DNA from: Alloactinosynnema sp. L-07
GTDB taxonomy: Bacteria; Actinomycetota; Actinomycetes; Mycobacteriales; Pseudonocardiaceae
Assembly (NCBI RefSeq): GCF_900070365.1
Contig: NZ_LN850107.1
Span: forward strand, 930,001-994,000
Direction: 5' to 3'
Length of the DNA: 64,000 nucleotides
Position numbers and translations under genes: made by a program. The notes beneath the pieces were generated by a model, which saw only the letters and a list, made by a program, of their open reading frames with translations, was not told where the DNA came from and ran no database searches. This document shows positions 54,531 through 61,523 of this stretch, piece by piece (position 1 is the first letter of the stretch; every line of letters starts with the position of its first letter).

Positions 54531-56012
54531 TTAGGCGTAGGTGTAGTCCGACAAGGGGAAGCGGGTGGCCTGGCGGTGGGTGGTGAGTGTCGAGTTTGGA
54601 CGGAGTAGCGCCGCTTCGCCGTGTTGGTTGAAGTAGTAGCTGCGGGCGGTGGAACAGTCGCCTCGGTAGAAGACCGAGTCTTCCAGGCGCTCGGTTACCT
54701 GGTTGAGGAAAGCGGTGTTTGCTTCCTCGGTGACCTCAAAAGTGGTCCCACCGCGTCGTTTCAACTCAGTGAACAGGCGGTTCATGTGCTTCATCTGCGC
54801 TTCGATGGTGGTGAAGTAGGACAGGCCGCTGTAGGAGTACGGGCTGTTCAGGCTGATCAGGTTGGGGAACTTGGGGATCGTGACGCCCTCGTAGGCCTGG
54901 AACCTGTTGTCCCGCCACCACTTTCCCAGGTCTCGACCGTCGCGGCCGATGATCTCGATGGCGGGGAAGTTGACGTCCCAGAGGTTGAAGCCGGTGGCCA
55001 GGAGGAGGGTGTCGATGGCGGTCTTGCGGCCGTCGGTCGTCACGACTCCATCAGGTTCAACCCGGTCGATCGACGTCGTCTCCAGGTGTACGTGGGGTTT
55101 GTTGAAGGTGGGGAAATAGTCGTTGGAGAAGGTGGGGCGTTTGCAGCCGAAGGAGTAGTCGGGGGTGAGTTTGCGGCGCAGTTCTGGGTCCTTGACTTGC
55201 CTGCGGAGGTGGGCCATGGCGAATCGGGCAGCGCCCTTGTTGGTGAACGGGGCCTGGCGGTAGTGGAGGACGCCAATCACCATCAGGGCTTCGAGGGCGG
55301 TGGTGTTGATCATTCGGGCGATGCGCTGGGTGATGGGCAGGCGGGTGAACAGTGTGCGCAGTGGGCGGGGAATGGCCCAATCCGGCTTCGCCGTGACCCA
55401 GATCGGGGTGCGCTGGTAGACGGTCAGTTCAGCGACCTTCTTGGCGACCTGGGGGATGAGTTGGACGGCGGTGGCGCCCGTGCCGATGACCGCCGCCTTG
55501 CGGCCGGTCAAGTCGTAGTTGTGGTCCCAAGCCGTACTGTGCACGACCTTGCCCGCGAACGTGTCGATACCTGGGATGTCCGGCATCTTCGGCTGGGACA
55601 GGAATCCGGTCGCGGTCAGCAAATACCTTGCGGTTACCGGGTCTTCGCCGCGGAGTTGGACTTGCCAGAGTTGGGCGTCCTCATCCCAGCGGGCACCGTC
55701 CACTGTGGTGTTGAAGCGCATCAGGGGGCGTAGGCCGTATTTGTCCGCGACGTGTTCGGCGTAACGCTTGAGTTCGGCGCCGGGGGCGAACATTCGGGAC
55801 CAGTGGGGGTTCGGCTCGAAAGAGTACGAGTACGTCACCGAGGCGATGTCGACCGCGAGGCCGGGGTACCGGTTGACATGCCAGGTGCCGCCGAGGTCGG
55901 CTTCCCGGTCGACGATGAGCAGGTTGTCGAAGCCGAGCCGCTTGAGTTCGATGGCCGCGCCCATGCCGCCGAAGCCTGCGCCCACGATGATCGCGTCGTA
56001 TTGCGGTGTCAC
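54531..56012 (-). CDS. Flavin monooxygenase, Baeyer-Villiger type
   Basis: 493-residue class B flavoprotein monooxygenase. FAD loop VGAGFGGMGAAIELKRLGF, GGTWHVNRYPG, the BVMO fingerprint FAGKVVHSTAWD, and NADPH loop VIGTGATAVQL. Inserts oxygen next to a ketone or oxidises a heteroatom using NADPH. GTG start overlaps the patatin stop (GTGA) in the tetR-patatin-BVMO operon. Confidence 0.92.
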   Translation of the reverse strand: MTPQYDAIIVGAGFGGMGAAIELKRLGFDNLLIVDREADLGGTWHVNRYPGLAVDIASVTYSYSFEPNPHWSRMFAPGAELKRYAEHVADKYGLRPLMRFNTTVDGARWDEDAQLWQVQLRGEDPVTARYLLTATGFLSQPKMPDIPGIDTFAGKVVHSTAWDHNYDLTGRKAAVIGTGATAVQLIPQVAKKVAELTVYQRTPIWVTAKPDWAIPRPLRTLFTRLPITQRIARMINTTALEALMVIGVLHYRQAPFTNKGAARFAMAHLRRQVKDPELRRKLTPDYSFGCKRPTFSNDYFPTFNKPHVHLETTSIDRVEPDGVVTTDGRKTAIDTLLLATGFNLWDVNFPAIEIIGRDGRDLGKWWRDNRFQAYEGVTIPKFPNLISLNSPYSYSGLSYFTTIEAQMKHMNRLFTELKRRGGTTFEVTEEANTAFLNQVTERLEDSVFYRGDCSTARSYYFNQHGEAALLRPNSTLTTHRQATRFPLSDYTYA

Positions 56013-56935
56013 GGCTTGACCTCCAGGTCGCCCAGGCGGGCTGGGACAGTGGTGAGCGCGGCGTCGAGCGCGGCCAGGCGGCGGCGCGGGTCCATGAAGT
56101 TGAAGCCCATCCGTGCCAGTTCCGCGGTGGTCGGATGCACCTGGATCACCCGGGTGCCCGCGGCGCGCAGGGTCGAGACCTCGGCGGCCAGGGTTCGGCT
56201 CATCGAGCGGCGCAGGAGGCCCTCGACGCGTCCGCCCAGCCCGGGCACGGTGGCGCCGTCGGTCGAGGCCATGGGCGAGATGACGACCACCTCGTCCAAT
56301 CCCAGGTCGGCGACCAGGTCGGCCGACGTGGGGGAGCCGACGCCGCCGTCGAGGTAGCGCCTGCCCGCGATCGGGACCGGCGGGTACCAGCCCGGCACCG
56401 CCCAGGACGCGCGCACCGCGTCCCGCAGCGCGGCCGTGGGGGCGTCGGGCCTGCCGAAGGCCACCCGCTGCCCGGTCGCCGCGTCGAGGGTGACGATCCA
56501 GGTTCGCGGGTGCGCCACCCAGCCGTCGGGTGCCAGGTCGTCGACCAGGCGGTCTAGGAAGCTCGCGTCAGTGCGGCCCCTGGGCGCCAGGCCGGACAGG
56601 CCGACCAGCCAGGACCGCGACCGCAGACCGGCTCGGGCCAGTTTCAGCGACGTCGGCGGCGCGAGGGGCGCGCGGGGGAATCGAGCCGGGGGAGCGGTGA
56701 AGAACCGGCGAACGGACTCGCGGGCGGCCAAGTAGCCGCGCTGGCCCGCGACCAGCTCATCGACCCCGACCCCCGCGCCGAGCATCGCGGCCAGCGAGGC
56801 GCCGGAGGACGAGCCGACGATCACCTCGGCGGTGCGGGGTTCCCAGTCCAGCGCGTCGCGGACCGCGGCCAGTGCGCCGACTTCCCAGGCGCCGCCGACC
56901 GTGCCGCCACACCCGATGACCAGTCCGCGTCGCAC
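56009..56935 (-). CDS. Patatin-like phospholipase
   Basis: 308-residue patatin-family lipid acyl hydrolase. Oxyanion loop CGGTVGGAWEVG, nucleophile elbow VGSSSGAS (Ser about residue 43) and catalytic Asp in DGGVGSPTSAD. Acts on membrane lipids or lipid esters. Preceded by an operator copy at 56963-56976 and cotranscribed with the BVMO. Confidence 0.88.
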   Translation of the reverse strand: MRRGLVIGCGGTVGGAWEVGALAAVRDALDWEPRTAEVIVGSSSGASLAAMLGAGVGVDELVAGQRGYLAARESVRRFFTAPPARFPRAPLAPPTSLKLARAGLRSRSWLVGLSGLAPRGRTDASFLDRLVDDLAPDGWVAHPRTWIVTLDAATGQRVAFGRPDAPTAALRDAVRASWAVPGWYPPVPIAGRRYLDGGVGSPTSADLVADLGLDEVVVISPMASTDGATVPGLGGRVEGLLRRSMSRTLAAEVSTLRAAGTRVIQVHPTTAELARMGFNFMDPRRRLAALDAALTTVPARLGDLEVKP

Positions 56936-56962
56936 CGCCGCACCTCCGCCGTAGAGATTCCA

Positions 56963-56976
56963 TTGATATTTGAATA
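56963..56976 (-). promoter_or_regulatory. TetR operator copy upstream of patatin gene
   Basis: On the minus strand this reads TATTCAAATATCAA, differing by one base from TATTCAGATATCAA at 57615-57628. It lies in the 52-bp gap between the tetR stop and the patatin start. Confidence 0.55.
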
Positions 56977-56987
56977 CGGCTGGTATG

Positions 56988-57575
56988 TCAAGACGCGCGA
57001 AGCAGCAGGCGGGCCAAGTCGAAGAGTCCGGCCGAGGACACGTTCGGGTCGATGAGCCTGCGGGTGGCCCAACCGATCGCCAGGTTGAAGCACGCTTCGG
57101 CCACCGCGCGGACCGGCACGAACCCGAGCAGCTGGTCGGTGTCGAGATCCGCGGCGATGGCCTCGGCGATCCGGTCGACCGCCGACCGCTGCCGCTCGGC
57201 CTCCGCGGCGATCAGCGAGCTGTCGGCCCGCGCGTCGAGGGCGAACTCCAGCTCCAACCGCGGCCACCCGGTCCCCATCGCCCGCTCCGCCCAGGCTTGG
57301 ATCTGATCGATCTTGGCCGCGGTGGTCTGTCTGCCGGTGAGCACCGAGGTGAGTTCGTCGAGTTGTTCGCGCTGGATGTCGCGCAGGACCAGCAGCGCCA
57401 TCTCGGCCTTGCTGTCGAAGTTCGAATACAGCGCGCCGGTGGAGAACCCGGCCATGTCGGCCACCTTGGCGATGGAGGTGACCTGGTAGCCGTCGCTGAG
57501 GAACAGCTCGCGGGCGGCCAGCAGCAGGGCTTCGCGGTTGCGGGCCTGGCTCTCGGCGCGGGTGAGTCGCGGCAT
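56988..57575 (-). CDS. TetR-family regulator
   Basis: 195-residue TetR regulator: HTH ARELFLSDGYQVTSIAKVAD followed by FSTGALYSNFDSKAEMALL, then a helical ligand domain. Sits between the patatin/BVMO genes (same strand) and the divergent SDR/ligase genes, with matching candidate operators on both sides, so probably controls both units. Confidence 0.9.
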   Translation of the reverse strand: MPRLTRAESQARNREALLLAARELFLSDGYQVTSIAKVADMAGFSTGALYSNFDSKAEMALLVLRDIQREQLDELTSVLTGRQTTAAKIDQIQAWAERAMGTGWPRLELEFALDARADSSLIAAEAERQRSAVDRIAEAIAADLDTDQLLGFVPVRAVAEACFNLAIGWATRRLIDPNVSSAGLFDLARLLLRAS

Positions 57576-57590
57576 GGCGAAACCGTAGCA

Positions 57591-57631
57591 TTGACAGTAT
57601 CCAGAAATCGGTGTTATTCAGATATCAACAC
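57591..57631 (+). promoter_or_regulatory. Promoter and operator of the SDR-ligase operon
   Basis: TTGACA (57591-57596) and TATTCA (57615-57620), 18-base spacing, with the ATG 29 bases on. The TATTCAGATATCAA operator overlaps the -10 and is flanked by GTGTT (57611-57615) / AACAC (57627-57631), an 11-base-spaced dyad. Confidence 0.6.
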
Positions 57632-57648
57632 TCTCCTGGAGGTTGTCG

Positions 57649-58509
57649 ATGGCCACTTGGCTGGCTAGGTCGAAGGCCGCGAACTGGCTCGCCAGTCCGC
57701 ACGGCCGGGTGGGCGCCGCGGCGCTGCGGGAGGCGGTGAACGGCAAGATCGTGCTGGTCACGGGCGCGTCGTTCGGCCTGGGCGAGGCCACGGCCCGACG
57801 CCTGGGCGCGGCGGGCGCCACCGTGCTGCTGGTCGCCCGCACCCGCGACAAGCTCGACTCGGTCGCCGCCGACATCACCGCGGCGGGTGGCCGCGCCGAG
57901 TCCTACCCGGTCGACTTGACGAACCCGGCCGAGGTCGACGACCTGGCCAAGGCGGTGCTGGAACGGCACGGGCACGTGGATGTGCTGGTCAGCAACGCGG
58001 GCAAGTCCATCCGCCGGACGATCGCCCAGTCCTACGACCGGTTCCACGACTTCGAGCGCACCATGGGGATCAACTACTTCGGCCCGGTCAAGCTGATGCT
58101 GGCGCTGCTGCCGTCGATGCGCGAACGCGGGCAGGGCCACATCGTCAACGTCTCGACGGTCGGGGTCCGGGTGCCGCCGGGGCCGAGGTGGGCGGCCTAT
58201 CAAGCGTCCAAAGGAGCGTTCGACATCTTCTTCCGCAGCGCGGCCCTGGAATTGGCCGCTGACAACATCTCCACGTCGTCTGTCTACATGGCACTGATCC
58301 GAACCCGGATGAGCGCGCCGACCCGGATCTTCGAGCACGTCCCGGGGATGACCGCCGACGAGGCGGCCGAGCTGGTCTGCGTCGCCATCGTGCGCAAGCC
58401 CGCCCAGATCAGCCCATGGTGGGCGGGCGCGGTGCAGGCGGTCGACGCGGTCACCCGGCTGCCGTGGGTGTGGACGGTCGGGCAGGTCTACCGGGCGAGC
58501 AGGCGTTGA
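57649..58509 (+). CDS. Short-chain dehydrogenase/reductase
   Basis: 286-residue classical SDR. Cofactor loop VTGASFGLGEATARRLG, SNAG, active Ser region NVSTVGVRVP and YQASK (Tyr/Lys). About 30 extra N-terminal residues and a C-terminal hydrophobic helix suggest membrane association. ATG 57649 has GGAGG 6 bases upstream. TGATG overlap with the downstream ligase. Confidence 0.9.
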   Translation: MATWLARSKAANWLASPHGRVGAAALREAVNGKIVLVTGASFGLGEATARRLGAAGATVLLVARTRDKLDSVAADITAAGGRAESYPVDLTNPAEVDDLAKAVLERHGHVDVLVSNAGKSIRRTIAQSYDRFHDFERTMGINYFGPVKLMLALLPSMRERGQGHIVNVSTVGVRVPPGPRWAAYQASKGAFDIFFRSAALELAADNISTSSVYMALIRTRMSAPTRIFEHVPGMTADEAAELVCVAIVRKPAQISPWWAGAVQAVDAVTRLPWVWTVGQVYRASRR

Positions 58510-60062
58510 TGGGCGGCCTCGTGATCACCGGCCTCCGCGCGCTGGCATCGTGTGGCCTGCTCTCCGGGTTCCGGCCATGGCATCTCCCTGGCGTGGTTCG
58601 CGCGGTCTGGCACGGCGGCCTGTCCCCGGCCACCTTGATCGGCATCGCCGCTGCGCACCGTTCGGGCGCCCCCGGCGTGATCGACGACCGGGGCACGATC
58701 ACCTACGGCGAACTGGACTCCGGCGCGGCCCGACTGGCCGAAGGTCTCGCCCACCGGGCCGAGCGGCCGCACATCGCGATCCTGTGCCGCAACCACCGCG
58801 GGTTCGTGCTCGCCCTCGCCGCCGCGGGCAGGCTCGGCAGCGACGTTCTGCTGCTGAACACCGACTTCTCCGGCCCACAGCTGGCCGCCGTCCTCGATCG
58901 GTCCCGGCCCGACCTCGTGATCGCGGACGAGGAATTCCTGCCACACCTGGGCAATCAGGACGTTGTCGTCGCCTGGCGCGACGCGGGTGAGTCCGAAGTG
59001 GACCGGATGATCGCCGCCCACCCGCCGCGCGCGGGCCGGGGCGGGTCCGGGGCGATCACCATCCTGACCTCAGGCACGACCGGCACCCCGAAAGGCGCCC
59101 CGCGGCGGCCGGACCCGCTGGCCATGCTCGGCCCGGCCGCGACCATCCTCGACCGGACCAGCCTGCGGGCGGGCGACGCGTTCGTGGTGGCACCGCCGCT
59201 GTTCCACGGGTTCGGCCTGGCCATCCTCGCCATCGCGGTGACCCTGCGCGGGCCCGTCGTGCTGCGCAGGCGGTTCGATCCGGAGACCACGCTCGCCGAC
59301 GTCGAGCGGCACGGGGGCGCGCTGCTGGCGGCTGTTCCCGTGATGCTGCAGCGGATCCTCGCCCTGCCCGACGACGTCCGCGCGCGCTACCGCCGCGACC
59401 GGCTGCACACCGTCTTCTCCGGCGCCGCGCCGCTGCGGCCCGAACTGGCCGAGCGCCTGCTCGCCGAGTTCGGCGATGTCCTGTTCAACGGCTACGGCTC
59501 CAGCGAGGTCGGCATCGCCAGCGTCGCCACCCCGGCCGACCTGCGCGCCGCCCCGGGGACCGTCGGCAAGCCGTCGCTCGGCGTGCCGATCCGCGTCCTC
59601 GATGAGCAGCGGCGCCCGGTGTCGACCGGTCGGCCTGGAACGATCTTCGTCGGCGGCGCGCTGCTGGTCGACGGGATCGGCAAGGAGATCGCCGACGGCC
59701 TGATGAGCACCGGCGATCTGGGCCACTTCGACGCGGAAGGCCGCCTCCACGTCGACGGCCGCACCGACGACATGATCGTCTCCGGCGGCGAGAACGTCTT
59801 CCCCCAGGAGGTCGAGGACCTGCTCACCCGCCACCCCGCCATCGCCGACGCGGTCGTGGTCGGCACGGACGACGCCGAGTTCGGCCAGCGACTGGTCGCC
59901 TACGTCGTGGCCAGGGGCGCCCGGCCCGACCCGGCCGACCTGCGCGAGCATGTCAAGGCGAATCTGGCCCGCTACAAGGTGCCGCGCTCGTTCGTCTTTC
60001 TCGATGAACTGCCCCGCAACCCGACCGGGAAGGTAGTGCGCCGGGACCTGCCCGCCGACTAG
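58509..60062 (+). CDS. AMP-forming acyl-CoA ligase
   Basis: 517-residue ANL ligase. AMP loop ILTSGTTGTPKGAPRR, FNGYGSSEVG, STGDLGHFD, DDMIVSGGENVFP and C-terminal Lys in NPTGKVVRRDL. N-terminal about 35 residues are hydrophobic. The start overlaps the SDR stop by 1 bp, so the pair is cotranscribed. Together with patatin and BVMO it suggests release and activation of a lipid-derived acid (inference). Confidence 0.9.
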   Translation: MGGLVITGLRALASCGLLSGFRPWHLPGVVRAVWHGGLSPATLIGIAAAHRSGAPGVIDDRGTITYGELDSGAARLAEGLAHRAERPHIAILCRNHRGFVLALAAAGRLGSDVLLLNTDFSGPQLAAVLDRSRPDLVIADEEFLPHLGNQDVVVAWRDAGESEVDRMIAAHPPRAGRGGSGAITILTSGTTGTPKGAPRRPDPLAMLGPAATILDRTSLRAGDAFVVAPPLFHGFGLAILAIAVTLRGPVVLRRRFDPETTLADVERHGGALLAAVPVMLQRILALPDDVRARYRRDRLHTVFSGAAPLRPELAERLLAEFGDVLFNGYGSSEVGIASVATPADLRAAPGTVGKPSLGVPIRVLDEQRRPVSTGRPGTIFVGGALLVDGIGKEIADGLMSTGDLGHFDAEGRLHVDGRTDDMIVSGGENVFPQEVEDLLTRHPAIADAVVVGTDDAEFGQRLVAYVVARGARPDPADLREHVKANLARYKVPRSFVFLDELPRNPTGKVVRRDLPAD

Positions 60063-60412
60063 GCGGACTGCCAAAGCTCGATTCGGTTGCCCTCGGGGTC
60101 GGTGACCCAGCCGAAGCGGCCGACACCTTCCATGTCCTGGGTCTCGTCGGCCACGTCGGCGCCCTTGCCGCGGAGTTGGGCGAGCATGGCGTCCAGGTCG
60201 CGGACCCGGAAGTTGAGCATGGTCTGCTGGGAACGGGAACCGAAGTAGTCGGTCCCAGCCTCGAACGGCGCGAAGACGGTGAGGCCCGCCTCTTGGTGCC
60301 AGACGCCGTTCTCGTCGGCATCGATGCCGAGGCAGTTCCGATACCAGGCACCCAGAGCGGCCGGGTCCGAAGCGCGGATGAAGTATCCACCGATTCCGAG
60401 CACGCGTTCCAT
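60059..60412 (-). CDS. VOC (glyoxalase/bleomycin-resistance fold) protein
   Basis: 117-residue vicinal-oxygen-chelate protein: GIGGYFIRASDPAALGAWYR, LNFRVRDLDAMLAQL and the metal Glu in DPEGNRIELWQ. The first metal position is Gly/Tyr rather than His, so metal binding may be partial. Function unknown. Convergent with the ligase gene (4-bp overlap). Confidence 0.85.
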   Translation of the reverse strand: MERVLGIGGYFIRASDPAALGAWYRNCLGIDADENGVWHQEAGLTVFAPFEAGTDYFGSRSQQTMLNFRVRDLDAMLAQLRGKGADVADETQDMEGVGRFGWVTDPEGNRIELWQSA

Positions 60413-60489
60413 GCCCTGATCCTGCCGGCACCCGACCGAGCGGTCGACTCGGTTCGGAACCCGAGCGAGGGGTCGGGAGCGCGGGTAGC

Positions 60490-61230
60490 GTGAGGTGGGT
60501 GATCGGACTGCCCGACGACGTGACGGCCTGCCTGTTCGACCTCGACGGCGTGTTGACCAGCACCGCCGCCTTGCATGAGATCGCGTGGAAACAGACCTTC
60601 GACGACTTCCTGATCATCCACTGTGGACCGCACGAGGCGGAGTTCAGCACGAACGACTACACCGCCTATGTGGACGGACGCCCGCGCACCGACGGTGTGC
60701 GCACCTTCCTCGCCTCACGGGGAATCACACTGCCAGAAGGGCTTCCCGACGATCCGCCCGGCGACGAGACGGTCAACGGGGTCGGCAACCGCAAGAACCA
60801 CCTGCTGTTGCGGATCATCGAAGACCGCGGGGTCACCCCGTATCCCGGTTCGGTGGCCTATCTGCGCGCCGCGAAGGGCGCGGGGCTCGCCATCGGTGTC
60901 GTGACGTCGTCGGCCAACGGTGCCCACGTCCTCGACGTCGCCGGGCTGACTCCCTTCGTCCAGGCCAGGATCGACGGTTTGGTGATCGCCGAGCGTGGGC
61001 TGCGCGGCAAACCGGCGCCGGACTCCTTCCTCGCGGGCGCCGCCGACTTGGGCGTGCCGCCCGCGACCACGGCGGTCTTCGAGGACGCGTTGGCGGGCGT
61101 CGCCGCGGGCAAGGCCGGGCACTTCCGGCTCGTCGTCGGCGTCGACCGTGCCGACCAGGCCGACGAGCTGCGGGCCAACGGCGCCGACATCGTCGTCGCC
61201 GACCTGGCCGAACTGTTGGATTCGCCGTGA
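60490..61230 (+). CDS. Beta-phosphoglucomutase-type HAD enzyme
   Basis: 246-residue HAD phosphatase/mutase of the beta-PGM group: FDLDGVLTSTAALHEIAW (nucleophile and acid/base Asp), VVTSSANG, RGLRGKPAPD and VFEDALAGVAAG. Interconverts beta-glucose 1-phosphate and glucose 6-phosphate, matching the GH65 phosphorylase that follows. GTG 60490 or GTG 60499 could be the start. Its stop begins the micro-ORF chain (GTGA at 61227). Confidence 0.87.
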   Translation: MRWVIGLPDDVTACLFDLDGVLTSTAALHEIAWKQTFDDFLIIHCGPHEAEFSTNDYTAYVDGRPRTDGVRTFLASRGITLPEGLPDDPPGDETVNGVGNRKNHLLLRIIEDRGVTPYPGSVAYLRAAKGAGLAIGVVTSSANGAHVLDVAGLTPFVQARIDGLVIAERGLRGKPAPDSFLAGAADLGVPPATTAVFEDALAGVAAGKAGHFRLVVGVDRADQADELRANGADIVVADLAELLDSP

Positions 61231-61304
61231 GCGAGCCTGCGAGCGAATCAGTGTCACAGTGTCTTCGTGAGTGGAGCCACCGAACTTGTGAGGTGGCCGG
61301 TTGA
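61227..61304 (+). CDS. Micro-ORF 1 of tandem array
   Basis: 25-codon product beginning MSEPASESVSQC and ending CEVAG. GTG start overlaps the beta-PGM stop (GTGA); its TGA overlaps the next TTG. Two Cys. Ribosome site weak. Confidence 0.35.
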   Translation: MSEPASESVSQCLREWSHRTCEVAG

Positions 61305-61378
61305 GCGAGCTTGCGAGCGAATCAGTGTCACAGTGTCTTCGTGAGTGGAGCCACCGAACTTGTGAGGTGGCCGGTTGA
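61301..61378 (+). CDS. Micro-ORF 2 of tandem array
   Basis: 25 codons, MSELASESVSQC to CEVAG, TTG start with GAGGTGG 6-7 bases upstream; TTGA overlaps on both sides. Differs from ORF 1 by Pro4 to Leu. Confidence 0.35.
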   Translation: MSELASESVSQCLREWSHRTCEVAG

Positions 61379-61452
61379 GCGAGCTTGCGAGCGAATCAGT
61401 GTCACAGTGTCTTCGTGAGTGGAGCCACCGAACTTGTGAGGTGGCCGGATGA
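61375..61452 (+). CDS. Micro-ORF 3 of tandem array
   Basis: 25 codons, same product as ORF 2, TTG start; its stop overlaps the ATG of ORF 4 (ATGA). Confidence 0.35.
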   Translation: MSELASESVSQCLREWSHRTCEVAG

Positions 61453-61523
61453 GCGAGCCTGCGAGCGAATCAATGTCACAGTGCGCCCGGGAATGCCGCC
61501 GAGTGTGCGAGGTGGCCCAATGA
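61449..61523 (+). CDS. Micro-ORF 4 of tandem array
   Basis: 24 codons, MSEPASESMSQC to CEVAQ, the only copy with an ATG. It has several substitutions and a 3-base in-frame deletion yet keeps the frame, and its TGA overlaps the GH65 ATG (ATGA). May be the ancestral leader ORF. Confidence 0.45.
   Translation: MSEPASESMSQCARECRRVCEVAQ

Larger units (their letters stand above)
61228..61520 (+). repeat. Four tandem units, 74-74-74-71 bp
   Basis: Units begin at 61228, 61302, 61376 and 61450. Units 1-3 differ by only one or two bases; unit 4 is diverged and 3 bases shorter. Each unit ends with a GAGGTGG ribosome-like site and the next start. The array fills the whole gap between the beta-PGM and GH65 genes. 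No spacers are present, so it is not a CRISPR. Confidence 0.95.

Noticed and set aside
61228..61520. CRISPR array
   Set aside because: Units are contiguous with no unique spacers, and no cas genes are nearby.
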